In this document: in pieces, positions 11,171-22,815 of the stretch | Layout: each line of letters starts with the position of its first letter | Position numbering within the stretch: position 1 is the first letter of the stretch | Source of the DNA: Eucalyptus grandis | Lineage: Eukaryota > Streptophyta > Magnoliopsida > Myrtales > Myrtaceae | Reading direction: 5' to 3' | Assembly: GCF_016545825.1 (NCBI RefSeq) | Contig: NC_052616.1 | Coordinates: 57,371,278 to 57,435,277 of the forward strand | DNA: 64,000 nucleotides | The notes under the pieces: generated by a model | What the model was told of the DNA's origin: nothing | What the model saw: the letters and a program-made list of their open reading frames with translations, nothing else | Database searches by the model: none | Position numbers and translations under genes: made by a program

Positions 11171-12887
11171 ATGGCTAGTATGTTAGCACCAGGGCTGATG
11201 GAAGGGCAAAGCAATACCAGACCACCCTACTTTGATGGAAAGGATTACAACATCGGAAGAACAAGATGAAAGCTTTCCTACGATCAAAGGATCCTCTCGG
11301 AATGGGACGTTGTAGAAAAAGGAATTACTCCTACCACTGCATCAGTCTCTGAAAGAGGAAAAGAAACTGAAGAATCCAGCGGAATATCTCAGGGAGAATA
11401 TCTCAGGAAGAAATAACCAAGAGACAAACACTCGATGCAAAAGCAATTTACTCCTTATATTGTGCTTTATCACCAACTGAATATAATAGAATATCTTCTT
11501 GTGGTACAGCAAAAGAAGTTTGGGACAGATTGCATATCACCTATGAAGGAACAGATCGAGTGAAGGAAACAAGAATCAACATTCTTCTCGGTCAATACGA
11601 AGCCTTCAGAATGAAACCAGGAGAATCAATATCGACATGTTTAGTCGTTTTACGATATATTGTGAATGGTCTTGAAAATCAAGGTCAACCAACTTCGATC
11701 CCATGAAGGTAAACAAGCTTTGCATGGACTCTCCAGGATTGGAATCACATAAAGACTTCGATAAGAGAGACGCAGAGAATTATGCCACTATCTGTTGACG
11801 AGCTGATTGGAACTCTTTAGTCCTATGAAGTGGAAAGGATCAATGAAGATGAAGATCCAAAAGGTAAGAAATCCATTGCATTAAAATCAAATGATGATTA
11901 CGATGATACAGATTCTGAAGATGATATGAACGATGAGGAGCTTGCTCTCATGATAAGAAGATTCAGAAAACTAAACAGAAAAGGAAGAAGGTTCAACTCA
12001 AAGAAACAAGGCTTTCAAAGACAGCGAGACCAAGTCGTTGATGATGAGGAACCAAATAAAGATGTAGTCTGCTTTGAATGCAAGAAAAATGGACACATTA
12101 GACCCAACTGTCCCTCTTCGAAGAAGAAGAAAGGAAAAGCTGAAAAATTTCGAAAAGCTCTCAAAGCTGAAACTCCGGAGTGATGCGAGTGTGAAGAAAG
12201 TGATAATGAATATGCCAATCTATGTCGATGGCACAACGGACTCGGACTGGATCGACTCGGGATCGGACTCGAGACAATGAATTTGAGGCAAGTAATTTTA
12301 AAATTCCTGTCAAAGTTTCTAAATATATTGATGAACTATGCTTTAGTCTTAAGATTTCTCTCAAAAGAATTTCCAAACTAAAAAAAGAAAACTCAGCTCT
12401 AAAACAAAAAGAAAATGTTTTAGAAGAAAGAGTTAAAAGTCTAGACGTGTCTGTTTCCAATCTTAAAGAAAATGAAGAAAATCTTTTAAAAGAAAATGTT
12501 TTTTTAAAAACAGACTTATCAAATATATAAAAGAAATTTTCTATAGGGTCTGAAAAACTTGAGAAAATTCTTTCAGCGCAAAGACCTTACTTCAATAAGT
12601 CTGGTCTAGGTATGACGGAAGAAACAATTCCCTTGATTGATTTTCCTAAAGTAAAAGAAAGAATCAAGAAAAGGCTTTCGAGTGAAGTTTACAAAAATCA
12701 CTTCAAAAGAGTTTTTGTTAAACCCGTAGGAAGAAATGCTCTTAGATGTTCAAAGTGCAACAGTCCGGATCACTTTGAAAAAGAGTGCCCTATGGTATGG
12801 AAACCTGTTAAGAAAGTATGGGCTAATTTTGTTTATCTTACTAACACCAAAGGACCCAAGAAAATTTGGGTACCAAAGAAAGCTTGA
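11171..12887 (+). pseudogene. Copia-1 gag region (broken)
   Basis: The capsid/nucleocapsid protein of the element. It starts at the ATG at 11171 (MASML...), leading into the MEGQSNTRPPYFDG motif typical of Sirevirus gag. A UBN2-like capsid region follows and is broken by frameshifts around 11255-11830. Next comes an acidic stretch and a CCHC zinc knuckle CFECKKNGHIRPNC (frame 11830-12183). A lysine/leucine/glutamate-rich coiled coil follows (about 12285-12530), then a second CCHC knuckle, CSKCNSPDHFEKEC, in the frame 12612-12887. Several stops and frameshifts make it nonfunctional as written. Confidence 0.85.
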
Positions 12888-12900
12888 GACTTTATTTTAA

Positions 12901-15900
12901 ATGCAGGTCTCCGTCAAGAAACATGTAAAGTGGTATCTTGACAGCAGATGCTCAAGACACATGACATGAGACTCAAATTGTTTTATAAAGTTTGCTCAAG
13001 TAAATGGTGGAAAAGTTTCATTTGGAGGAAACAAACAAAGGAAGTATTGTGGGATTTGGAACCGTGAAAATTGGTACTCTCACAATAAGTAATGTCTCCC
13101 TAGTGGAAGGACTCAATTACAATCTTCTCAGCATTAGTCAATTGTGTGATACTTGGTTTCAAGATCTTCTTTCAAGAGGGGACATGTTCGGAATCGGTAA
13201 AGACTCTACTCGGTCTTTCATGGGTCGAAGACATGGAAATATCTATCTTTTGGATATGAAACCAAATGAATCGCAATGTCTCATCTCAATTCAAGACGAA
13301 GCAAGCTTATGGCACAAAAAGCTTGGTCATGTCAACATGAAGCAATTAGCCAAAATCTCATCAAAGCAGCTTGTTCGAGGTCTACCAAAATTACCATACC
13401 AAAAGACTGATTCATGCACTCCATGTATTCTGCGAAAGCAGGTAAGAATTTCTTTTAAGCCAATAAATCATGTCTCTACTAATCATGTACTACGGTTGCT
13501 GCATATGGATCTCTTCGGACCAACCAGAACTTCAGTATGGGGGTAAGAAGTATTGCCTAGTAATTGTCGATGATTACTCTCGTTTTACTTGGGTATATTT
13601 CCTTTCAAGTAAGTCCAAAACCTTTTCGTATTTTGAAAAATTTGCTAAAAAGGTTCAAAATGAAAAAGGTTGTGTTATCTCTAGTATAAGAACAGATCAT
13701 GGAGGTGAATTTGAAAATCAAGATTTTACAAAATTCTGTGATGAATCGGCTTTAAGCATGTGTTCTCCTCTCCATATACTCCTCAGCAAAATGGAGTTGT
13801 GGAAAGAAAGAACAGAACTCTTCAAGAAATGGCTAGAACTCTTTTAATTGAAAGTAAAATTTCTTCTCGATTTTGGGCTGAAGCTGTTTCAACAACTTGC
13901 TATATCATCAATAGAGTCTTCTTAAGATCTATTCTTCAGAAAACCCCTTATGAGTTATTCAAAGAAAAGAAGCCTATTGTTTCATACTTTCATGTATTTG
14001 GTTGTAAATGTTTTATACTAAAAATGCAAAAGATCGAGTTGGTAAGTTTGAAGAAAGATCAGATGAAGGTATCTTCCTTGGATATTCTACATCAAGCAAA
14101 GCCTTGAGTCTTTAACAAAAAGAGCCAGTCTGTGGAGGAGTCAATGAATGTCAAATTTCAAGACTCAACACAAGATGAATCAAGTCAGACTCATCAAGAA
14201 GAATCTGAACCTACTCCAGACCCTCCAAAGTCTACATCTCAAGAAGCATCTCAGACTCTGGAAAATCAGCATCAGGTTGTTAGTGAAGATCCAAATAAAG
14301 AAAGAGATCATCAACCAGACAAATCAACAAGTAACTGGAAGCATAAGTCCAGTCATCCCAAAGATATTATAATTGGCGAAATTAATGAAGGAATTCGCAC
14401 AAGATCCAAAAGGTGAGAAGATTCTAGTGCTGTGGCACTCGTTTCTGAAATTGAACCAAAGAGCATAGAATAAGCTTTATCTGATGAAAGCTGGATTGAA
14501 GCTATGCAAGAAGAGCTCAGACAGTTCAGCATAAATGATGTATGGGAATTGACATCCCAACCAAAAGGTAAAACTGTTATTGGGGCCAAATGGGTGTTCA
14601 GAAACAAGATGCACGAGAAAGGAAAAGTCGTACGAAATAAAGCAAGACTCGTGGCCAAGGGATATACGCAAGAAGATGGAATAGACTATGATGAGACTTA
14701 CGCTCCAGTGGCAAGGTTAGAAGCTATTCGACTATTACTTGCTTTTGCTTGTTATAAGAATTTCAGGTTATTCCAAATGGATGTCAAAAGTGCCTTCCTA
14801 AATGGATTTATCCATGAGGAAGTTTATGTGGAACAACCACCAGGGTTTGAAGACCCAAAGAAGCCGGACTCGGTCTTTAGGCGAAAAAGGCTTTGTATGG
14901 TTTAAAGCAAGCACCTCGGGCTTGGTACGACAGATTAAGTAAGTTCCTAATACAAAATGGTTTTGTCAAAGGTAAAGTGGATACGACTTTATTTATCAAG
15001 AAGGAAAACAAAAGTTTCTTACTTGTTCAAATATATGTGGATGATATCATTTTTGGATCCTCTAATGAAAGTTTGTGTAAGAAATTTTCAAAGTCTATGC
15101 AGGATGAGTTTGAAATGAGTATGATGGGAGAGTTAACATTATTTCTTGGTCTTCAAGTAAAACAATTAAAGGAAGGTACTTTTATTTATCAAGAAAAATA
15201 TGTTAATGATCTTGTCAAAAGGTTTGATTTGGAGAAGTGCAAAAAGACCGACATACCGATGTCAAGTTCTTTAAAGATAGACAAAGATGAAGAAGGGAAG
15301 AAAGTTGATCAAAAGCTGTACAGGAGCATTATTGGATCACTTCTTTATCTTACGCCTCTAGACCTGATATTTTGTTGAGTGTTTGCATTTGTGCTAGGTT
15401 TCAATCGGATCCTAGAGAATCCCATCTGAAGTGCTGCCAAACGCATCATAAAATACGTTGCTTCATCATCAAGCATCGGTCTTTGGTATCCTAAGAAGGA
15501 GACTTTAAAATTCTGGGATATTCGACGCGAGATCTAGCCGGTTGCGAGTTGATAGAAAGAGCACTTGAGGAACTTGCCGGTTGCTTGGAAGCGAACAGTG
15601 TCTTGGTTTTCAAGGAAACAAATCTTGTGTCTCTTTCAACAACAAAGCGAGTATGTAGCTCTTGGAAGCTGCTGTTTGCAAATTCTATGGATAAAACAAC
15701 AGCTAAGAGATTTTGAAATCGAAGACTCATGCACGAGAGATTAATTGCGACAACACCAGCGCTATCAACCTCACCAAAAATCCAATTCTCCACTCAAGAG
15801 CGAAGCATATAGAAATTCGACATCACTTTATTAGAGATCATGTTCAAAATGGAGATGTTTCAATTCAATTTGTTGACTCAAAGAATCAGCTGGCTAATAT

Positions 15901-15985
15901 ACTCACGAAGCCTTTGGAGAAAAATCAATTTGAGTCTATACGGTCCAGACTCAACATTTTGAGGTATGAGGATATCAAAGTCTAA
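12901..15985 (+). pseudogene. Copia-1 pol region: protease, integrase, RT, RNase H (broken)
   Basis: The polyprotein that would copy and insert the element. In order: an aspartic protease (WYLDSRCSRHMT near 12930, where the usual D-S-G is D-S-R); the GAG-pre-integrase motif (WHKKLGH near 13310); the integrase core with Asp in VIVDDYSRF, Asp in RTDHGGEF and Glu after PQQNGVVE; a reverse transcriptase with [12 protein letters not shown] and the YVDD box near 15040; and RNase H with KHIEIRHHF near 15810, ending at 15985. The frame breaks several times (for example near 13535, 13745, 14030, 14890 and 15360-15760). The Copia-2 and Copia-3 copies break at different places. Confidence 0.9.
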
Positions 15986-16420
15986 AGACTTTCAAACTCA
16001 GGATTACAAGACTTTATCTACAGTCTTGGCTCGACCTTCAGACTGTAAGTCTTTCTCTCTCCAATCTTATCTTGAAAATGTACGATCATAAGACTTGTTT
16101 AAATTGTTGCTATATTTAATTGACGTAAATATTGCATCGATTCATTTTCAAAAGGGAAGTTATTTTTGAAATAGCTATTTTTGCGGATAAAAACAGTTAT
16201 TTTGAAAAGGCATATTTTATTTCCTTTGTGACGGTTCGTTTATCCTTCTTTTTAACCGAACGAGCACGTTGATTTCTCTTCACTTTTCTACTCACTTTCC
16301 TCTCAAAAACCCTAGAAAGCATCGATCCTCCATTCCCATTTGTCTTCTTTGCTAAATCTTCAAAAGTTGTCATCTTTTCTAGGAAAGTCAAGCAAAGGAA
16401 TCTTCCAAACACCGAGAAAG

Positions 16421-18434
16421 ATGTCTTCTTCGCGAAAGTCCTCAAGAATCGCAAGCGGGGACCACGAGAGAATGAGTGAGGGGCCTACGCACTTCGATCT
16501 TACTAAAGATGAAGTTACTCCGAGATCGCAACCGAGCCCACAACATTCTCGGCGAGCGTCATTCTCCACCATCTAGTCTTCAAGGCGTTGTTGATCAGCA
16601 TCAGGAAGAAATCATCGAGGATGCAGACCCCGTAAGAGTTCAAAAGCCCGCTTTTATTTACAAGCTATATCGTGCTTTAAAAGGAATTCGTACTCCTTTG
16701 AACTATGTTGATAGTTTTGTTAAAGAAAAAGGATATAGGAACAGTATATTTTCTGCGAAAAATGGAAAGTTTGGGAATCGCTTGTAAAGGGGTGGCTGAG
16801 GAAACCCTTGCGAATATCCCAAGTGATCCTCGTGACTGGGGGCCAAATCCTGTAGATGGGAATGACGATGACAATCTGTTCAGTCTATTTCAACCGAAAA
16901 TGGGTATTGCGGCTAAAATTCAAGGAAAAATGGGAGATTTGTTCAGATCAAAGGAACAAAAAGATCTGTACTCGAAATTGCTGAAGCGTGGGGTAATAAA
17001 CCCTAGAAGTGTGGACTTTGATTTTACGGATCTTTGTGAAAGTGAACTTGAGGGAAAAGTTCAGTACTCTACAACTTGAAAAGTTCGCTCGACTCAACGG
17101 AGAGGCTTATGCTTGAATTGAGTTTGCATATTTCTATTCGAATCTTAGCTTTCTAGATGCGAATAGATTCTCCTTCAGTGTTAAAGATCAAGATTATGTT
17201 GTGGATATGAATATCTTTGCGGACGTGTTAGAAGTTGAGAGAGGCGAGATATCAACCAATCAAAGTTTCCATTGCTCGGGCCACACTTGAACCGGTGAAG
17301 GACGGGAGAACGGATGAGAAGATCACCTACTCAAGGATGAATGCATTCAACATCTTGCTTCACAAGGCGTGATTAATTGCCTTCGGCCGAAATCAACTTC
17401 CAAAGCGATGTTTCAAGCTCGAGGCAAAGTTGATGTATGCCATCCTCGGTGGAAGGAAGTTCTCTCTCCCTCATCTTGTTATGTTTCACATGTATAGAGA
17501 GCAGTGATGAAGGACAGAGGTCAACTCCTTACCCAAGCCTTCTTACGAAGTTATTCGGACATCTCGAACATTCAGCCTCCGCAAATCTTTTGTGTTCGAC
17601 CATGCGATCATATGGTGGTAGGACTGAAAATGGTGACCAAAATGCGTCCGAAGGAGGCGAGCAAGGAATTGGAGAAATTCAAGGAGAAGACTCTGCCAAA
17701 TCTCATCAACTCTCTTCGCTTTGCTAAGAGAAAAGGGAAGGAGCCCATGGTTGCTCCATCAAAGAAAAGAAGAACTCTCCTCGTTGAGGATGAAGATGAT
17801 GACGATGACATCACCATCTCGCAATGGCTTTGAAGAACTTAAGTCGTCTGTTCCACGAAAGAATTGGAACAAAAGACGAAAGAAGCGAGAGGAGAAGGAA
17901 AAGAACGAAAGAGAAGTAGAGGAGAAGAAGAAGAAGAAAGAAAGAGAAGAGAGAAAGAAAGACCTGAAGAAGAAAGAAGAGAAGAAGGAGAACCGAGGAA
18001 ATCTCTTCTCCACCGTAGGCATGGAAACGGGGAGATCGGGAGAAAGGAGTGACGTCTTCACATCCGGATGCAAGTGAAGGAGTCAGTCGCTCGCCTGCAG
18101 ACCCAGAAGATGTTTATGCATCTCAATTTTCAGAGGAAGGTCATGAAGCTTCATCGCCAAACCTGCGAGATTATGTTGATCCATCATCGTCGCTATACTC
18201 CGAGATCGAGCCGAAGCAAGTACTCGGGCGATAATGGAGCAGATTTTCGCGAGAATCATGGATATTCTCTTGGAGATGAAAGGTCAGATTTATGCCTTGG
18301 GATGCGAAGTTCAAAGCTTGAAAAATGAAGGTCAAGCTTCTTCTTGTTCATTGAATGAAAAGATGCAAGCCCTCTCTATTCGAATCAGGCCAATGCCAAG
18401 AGTGAGGAGGTTGTACAGTGAAGGAAGACTTTAA
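16421..18434 (+). pseudogene. Copia-1 extra ORF between pol and 3' LTR (broken)
   Basis: Sireviruses often carry an additional reading frame at this place, sometimes called env-like. It starts MSSSRKSSRIAS (16421), a basic serine-rich N-terminus. A conserved block contains FIYKLYRALKGI, DPRDWGPNPVDGNDD and GKMGDLFRSKEQKDLY. Next is a LMYAIL...FSLPH block, then a very Lys/Glu-rich probable coiled coil (about 17860-18000) and a tail with LGCEVQSLKNE. No signal peptide or membrane helix is evident, so an envelope role is not supported by what can be seen. Multiple frameshifts occur. Confidence 0.75.
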
Positions 18435-18522
18435 AAGGCTGGAAGGCATTGTTCGGTCTATGGAAGATTTCCAGCTTGTCCGCGTTCCCAAGCAATCTTG
18501 ATTTCATCTCATCCTTTTTAAA

Positions 18523-18543
18523 TGATGACAAAAAGGGGAGAGA
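18523..18543 (+). other. Copia-1 upstream polypurine tract copy
   Basis: GATGACAAAAAGGGGAGA-type sequence about 340 bp before the LTR-proximal tract. Repeated polypurine tracts before the 3' LTR are a Sirevirus habit. Copia-2 and Copia-3 have the same arrangement. Confidence 0.6.
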
Positions 18544-18869
18544 TGCATGATTTGATCAAAAACTTTCAATCATTTTTTTTAACTGTTTGTTGGATTGTGT
18601 TTAAGCGTATGCTTTTTGACAGACTTGACTTTGTTTTGTGTCCGGATAAGAACCGCCTAGACTTGGACTTGACTTTCTTGCTTCTATTAATCAATATTGA
18701 TATCTTATGAATGGCTTAATCATATCTTGGACTAACCTATTTTCTGTGGTTGCAGATTCTAGTGTTATTCTATTAGCCATTTACTTCTATAAGATATGCA
18801 TATGTGTTTGAGAAATGTTTTGCGGGTCAAAGTTATCCAAATCTGCGCGGGGAAGGTTTTGTCACCATC

Positions 18870-18881
18870 AAAAAGGGGAGA
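18870..18881 (+). other. Copia-1 polypurine tract
   Basis: AAAAAGGGGAGA immediately before the 3' LTR; the expected primer for plus-strand DNA synthesis. Confidence 0.85.
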
Positions 18882-18882
18882 T

Positions 18883-19766
18883 TGCTGGAGAAATCCTCGT
18901 GAAGAGTTTTGAAGTTGACAAAACATTTCCATCGATCTAGTCGAAGGTCTGCGGACTCGTTAGTTAAAGTCGAAGACTTCCGGACAGCGAGACTCAAGAC
19001 TCAAAGTCTATCCTCATTGACAGTCTACGATCCGTTGAAGAAAGGTTATCCCGAACTGGATGTTTTGTTCGGGATTTAACCTTATCATCGGAGAAGATCT
19101 TGTGGCTAGAGAAGACGTATCAGAATCCTTTGATTGATCAAGTTTGATTCAATGACTGAAGATTCGATGATTGTCTAAATATTATTGGAAGGTTCTACTT
19201 ATTGAAACCAAGATCCTGATTGTATGGGCGAACAGGATTGATGGGCTATCAACACGTTCCTTTAATAGCTCGAACGATCTTCCTAATTGATTCCGTCCAA
19301 CGGGTAGATTAAAGGAATTCCTTTGGTAAGTGCCAACGGGTATGATGGCATAAAGGAGTATATAAGGAAGACGTCCTTAGTTGTTCGAGGTGTGCACGAT
19401 AGAAGAATTCCAAAGTCGAAGCTCCTATTTGTTTAGATAAATCCTTTGAGCGAATACTTGTATACAAAAGAGAGTTTATATTTGTGAGAGACCTTGAGGA
19501 GGTGTGGTAGTACATCTACACTTTGTGGAATCAAGGCAAAGCTGTTTGTAACTACTCTTTTGATCATAGTGAAATCCAGCCGGTGGGTGTCGGTGCGGAA
19601 GAGTGGACGTAGGCTTGGAAAAGCTAAACCACTATAAATCCTGTGTTCCAATTTCTCTCTTTCTACCTTGATCGTATTTCAATTTGTTAAGAATTGCTTC
19701 CGTATATCGATAAATTGTTTGTGCGCCTATTCATCCCCTCTCTAGGTGTTTATACTAGCAATATCA
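18883..19766 (+). repeat. Copia-1 3' LTR
   Basis: 884 bp, near-identical to the 5' LTR. Differences are mostly at CTG/CAG words: AGTCTGAAGG in the 5' copy is AGTCGAAGG here, and ACTCTGTTAG is ACTCGTTAG. Confidence 0.93.
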
Positions 19767-20060
19767 AGTGTCACTTTCCTAACTTTTGGCACTTAAGTGT
19801 CATTCCGTGCCAAATTTTGGCACTTTGGCTGTACTTCTTCCCATTTTATTGACTTGGTTGGATTCCATAACATTTGGTAATTCTTTATTAGATGGCTTGA
19901 TGAGCAGTCTTGTTGGACTTGTTGATTCTTAAGCTGATCCTAACTGTTTTTATTATTTTTGTAGCCAGTAAAATTGCCTTGCTGACTACTTGAGTTCTCT
20001 CTTTGGGAGTTGGAAATTGGATTTTATACATTTCTTAATAGTTTGATGGTGATATTGTAG

Positions 20061-21103
20061 GCTTGGGGAAGGCAATGATGATTTTGTTGGTCATATGTAT
20101 TATGGCTGGGGCATTGCCAGTTTCCCTTGGGGTTTGTGTTGCCTATGTTGGAGAAAACTTCCTTATTATTTTGAAGTTGACAAAACGATTCTATCAGTAT
20201 AATCTAAAGACTTGCAGACTTTATCGTCAAAGTTTGAAGACCTCCAGACTCAAGATTTAAAGTCTACCATCATTGACAGTTTCTAGATCAACGAAGAGAA
20301 GACTTATCCAAATGCAAGTTTATCTTTAAGAATTTGGTTCGTACGGTTGAAGAATATCTTATGGCTAGAAATAGCACATCGTGACTAATTATTCTTATCA
20401 ATTCGCATAATTAGATCCGTTGATTGGCGAAGTATACTTGAAATGTTCTACTTATGGAAACCTAGATCATGATTGTATGGGCGAGTAGGATTGGTGGATT
20501 ATCATCACATTCCTTAAATAACTCGAGATTTCCTTAATTGATTCTGTCCAACAGGTAGATTGGAATAACTCTTTTGGTAAGTGCCAACAGTTGTGAAGGC
20601 ATAAATGAGTATATAAGGATGACGCTTAAGTTATTCAAGTGTGTGCGTAAAAGAAAATTTCTAAAGTCTGAAACTCCTAGTTCTTTGCTATTTCAATCAT
20701 TGAACTTAAGTTGTACTTAAAAGAGGGATCAAATACTTGTGAGACCTTGAGGAAGTATAGTAGAATTTCTACACTGTGGAATCAATGACGTAAGACCGTA
20801 AAATCATTTTTGATCCTTAGTGAAGTCCAGCCGATGGGATGTTAGTGTGGGAGAATGAACGTAGGCTTGGTCTAAGCCTAACCACTATAAACCTTGTATT
20901 TCAATTTTCTTTCCCTCAACTCTTACTTTATTTCGTAGCTTTATATAACTGTTTATAGTCTTTTACATCTTCAGCCTATTATCCTCAAATACGAGTTAAT
21001 TTGTTAAGTCTAGCAAAACTTCTTTTAACACCTATTCACCCCCTCTAGGTGTCCTTACTAGCTCTATCAGCTCATTGAAGACGGAAAAAGAAGACAACCA
21101 GAG
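20061..21103 (+). pseudogene. psiCRK-1: membrane-segment exon, split by a solo LTR
   Basis: After an AG acceptor (20059-20060) the exon reads KAMMILLVICIMAGALPVSL and continues with GVCVAY, a clear membrane helix, up to 20145. After the LTR (20146-21069) it resumes at 21070 as LIEDGKRRQPEVY, the basic juxtamembrane stretch of CRKs; a GT donor follows at 21104. The exon starts in phase 1, as CRK exon 2 does. Confidence 0.75.
20146..21069 (+). mobile_element. Solo Sirevirus-type LTR in the psiCRK-1 membrane exon
   Basis: It begins TGTTGGAGAAAACTTCC and ends CTAGCTCTATCA. It shares with the Copia-1 to -3 LTRs the AGTTGACAAAACG start region, the TCCAGCCGATGGG block, the AACGTAGGCTTGG block and the CACCCCCTCTAGGTGTCC motif. 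It is more diverged than the full-length copies. No internal region follows. Flanking 5-mers GCCTA and GCTCA agree only partly, so the target duplication has decayed or the ends recombined. It is best read as the product of LTR-LTR recombination. Confidence 0.8.
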
Positions 21104-21145
21104 GTATATTAAATAGTCAGTTTCAGTCACCAACTGATATCTTGG

Positions 21146-21384
21146 ATAGTGTTAATGATGAGAGTTCGGATCTTCTTTTTCTTTTTTGGTTTCCCAAATG
21201 AAGAGAGAGACGAAAATGTATTGCTCCAGGAATTGCCAAAACCCATTGAACCATCGATTTCAAGAGGGGATATAGAATAACCTGAAGATATGTTTGTCAT
21301 GGATTTGCAACTCCGAGGACTGCCACAGCTAATTTTTGCCTTACAAACAAGCTTGGACAAGGCGAATTCGGCATTGTTTACAAG
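21146..21384 (+). pseudogene. psiCRK-1: glycine-loop exon
   Basis: The last part reads NKLGQGEFGIVYK, the ATP-binding glycine loop of receptor-like kinases, preceded by ATANF (usually ATDNF or ATNNF). The exon ends at a GT donor at 21385. The first half carries stop codons and frameshifts, so the exon start is approximate. Confidence 0.75.
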
Positions 21385-21480
21385 GTTAAACATTCGTTGG
21401 GATCATATTCAATTTGGTTGGAAGAGTCTCCCAGAAAAGCATAAACTGATGACTATTCTTTAAGTTGTTCTAGGGAATTC

Positions 21481-22381
21481 TGATATTGCTAGTATAAACA
21501 CCTAGAGGGGGGTGAATAGGCGCACAAACAGTTTTTCTTGAATACGGAAGCAATTCTTAACAGATTGAAATACGTTTGAAGTAAAGAGAGTAAGGAAGAG
21601 AAAATTAAACACATGATTTATAGTGGTTCGGCTTATTCCAAGCCTACGTCCACTCTTCCGCACTGACAGCCCACCGGCTGGATTTCACTATAATCAAAAG
21701 AGAAGTTACAGCACAGCTTTGCCTTGATTCCAAAGTGTAGATGTTCTACCACACCTCCTCAAGGTCTCTCACAAATATAGACTCTCTTTTGTATACAAGT
21801 ATTCGCTCAAGAGATTTATCTAAACAAATGGGAGCTTCGAGACTTTGGAATTCTTCTATCGCGCACACCTCGAACAACTAAGAACGACTTCCTTATATAC
21901 TCCTTTATGCCATCATATCCGTTGGCACTTACCAAAGGAATTCCTCCAATCTAACCGTTGGACAGAATCAATTAGGAAGATTGTTCGAGTTATTAAAGGA
22001 ACATGTTGATAGCCCATCAATCTGTTCGCCCATACAATCGGGATCTCGGTTTCCATAAGTAGAACCTTCCAATAATATATAGACAATCATCGAATCTTCA
22101 GTCATTGAATCAATCTTGATCAATAAAAGGATTCTGATATGTCTTCTCCAGCCACGAGATCTTCTCCAGATGATAAGGTTAAATCCTGAACAAACCACTT
22201 AGTTCTGGATAATCTTTCTTCAACGGATTCGAGACTGTCAATGAGGATAGACTTTGAGTCTTGAGTCGGCTGTCCGGAAGTCTTCGAGACTTTAAACCGA
22301 CGAGTCCTGGCAGACTTTCGAGACTAGACCGAAGGATACGTTTTGTCAACTTCAAAACTCTTCATGAGGATTTCTCCAACA
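21481..22381 (-). repeat. Copia-2 3' LTR
   Basis: 901 bp. On the plus strand it starts TGATATTGCTAG and ends TTTCTCCAACA, the reverse complement of the TGTTGGAG...AATATCA ends of Copia-1. Confidence 0.93.
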
Positions 22382-22382
22382 A

Positions 22383-22395
22383 TCTCCCCCTTTTT
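22383..22395 (-). other. Copia-2 polypurine tract
   Basis: On the minus strand a run of A followed by GGGGG and AGA next to the 3' LTR. A second similar tract lies near 22700-22720. Confidence 0.8.
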
Positions 22396-22815
22396 GATGG
22401 TGACAAAACCTTCCTGCAGATTTGGATAACTTTGACCTGCAAAACATTTCTCAAACACATATGCATATCTTATTGAAATAAATGGCTAATAGAATAACAC
22501 TAGATTCTGCAACCACAGAAAATAAGTTAGTCCAATATATGATTAAGCCATTCATAAGATATCAATATTGATAAATAGAAGCAGTCAAGTTAAATCCAAG
22601 TCTAGGCATCCAGACACAAAAACACAGTCAAACAGGTTCAAACCTCAAATTTGTCCAAAAAGTTTAATGAAAGTAAAGAGTTTTTGAATCAAATCAAAAT
22701 CTTGCATCTCTCCCTCTTTTTGTCATCATTGAAAAGGATGAGATGAAGTTGAAGAAAACTTGGGAACACGGACAAGCTGGATATCTTCCATAGGCGAACG
22801 ATGCCTTCCGGCCTC

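Larger units (their letters stand above)
10220..19766 (+). mobile_element. Copia-1: Sirevirus-type LTR retrotransposon, 9.5 kb
   Basis: A full-length Ty1/copia element with 5' LTR 10220-11108, primer site 11111-11123, gag, pol, an extra frame, polypurine tract 18870-18881 and 3' LTR 18883-19766. The LTRs run TG...CA, and the 5-bp duplication AGTGT is perfect (10215-10219 and 19767-19771). Protease-integrase-RT-RNase H order shows Ty1/copia. The long gag with a coiled coil, the extra frame after pol and the repeated polypurine tracts point to the plant Sirevirus genus. Many frames are interrupted, partly at CAG/CTG sites that may be sequencing errors. It is inserted in MULE-2. Confidence 0.93.
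9096..19841. mobile_element. MULE-2: Mutator-like element split by Copia-1
   Basis: Leaving out Copia-1, the element is about 1.2 kb (9096-10219 plus 19772-19841). Inverted terminal repeats match well: the left carries AGTGCTAAAACTTGGCACGA, and the reverse complement of the right carries AGTGCCAAAATTTGGCACGG, followed in both by GACACTTAAGTGCCAAAA-like sequence. It is flanked by a perfect 9-bp duplication CATTTTATT (9087-9095 and 19842-19850). No transposase is seen. It holds a trinucleotide microsatellite and a GC-rich inverted repeat, and it sits in intron 1 of psiCRK-1. Confidence 0.85.

Noticed and set aside
17864..18052. Separate Lys/Glu-rich small proteins in several frames
   Set aside because: These are shifted readings of the coiled-coil part of the Copia-1 extra frame.
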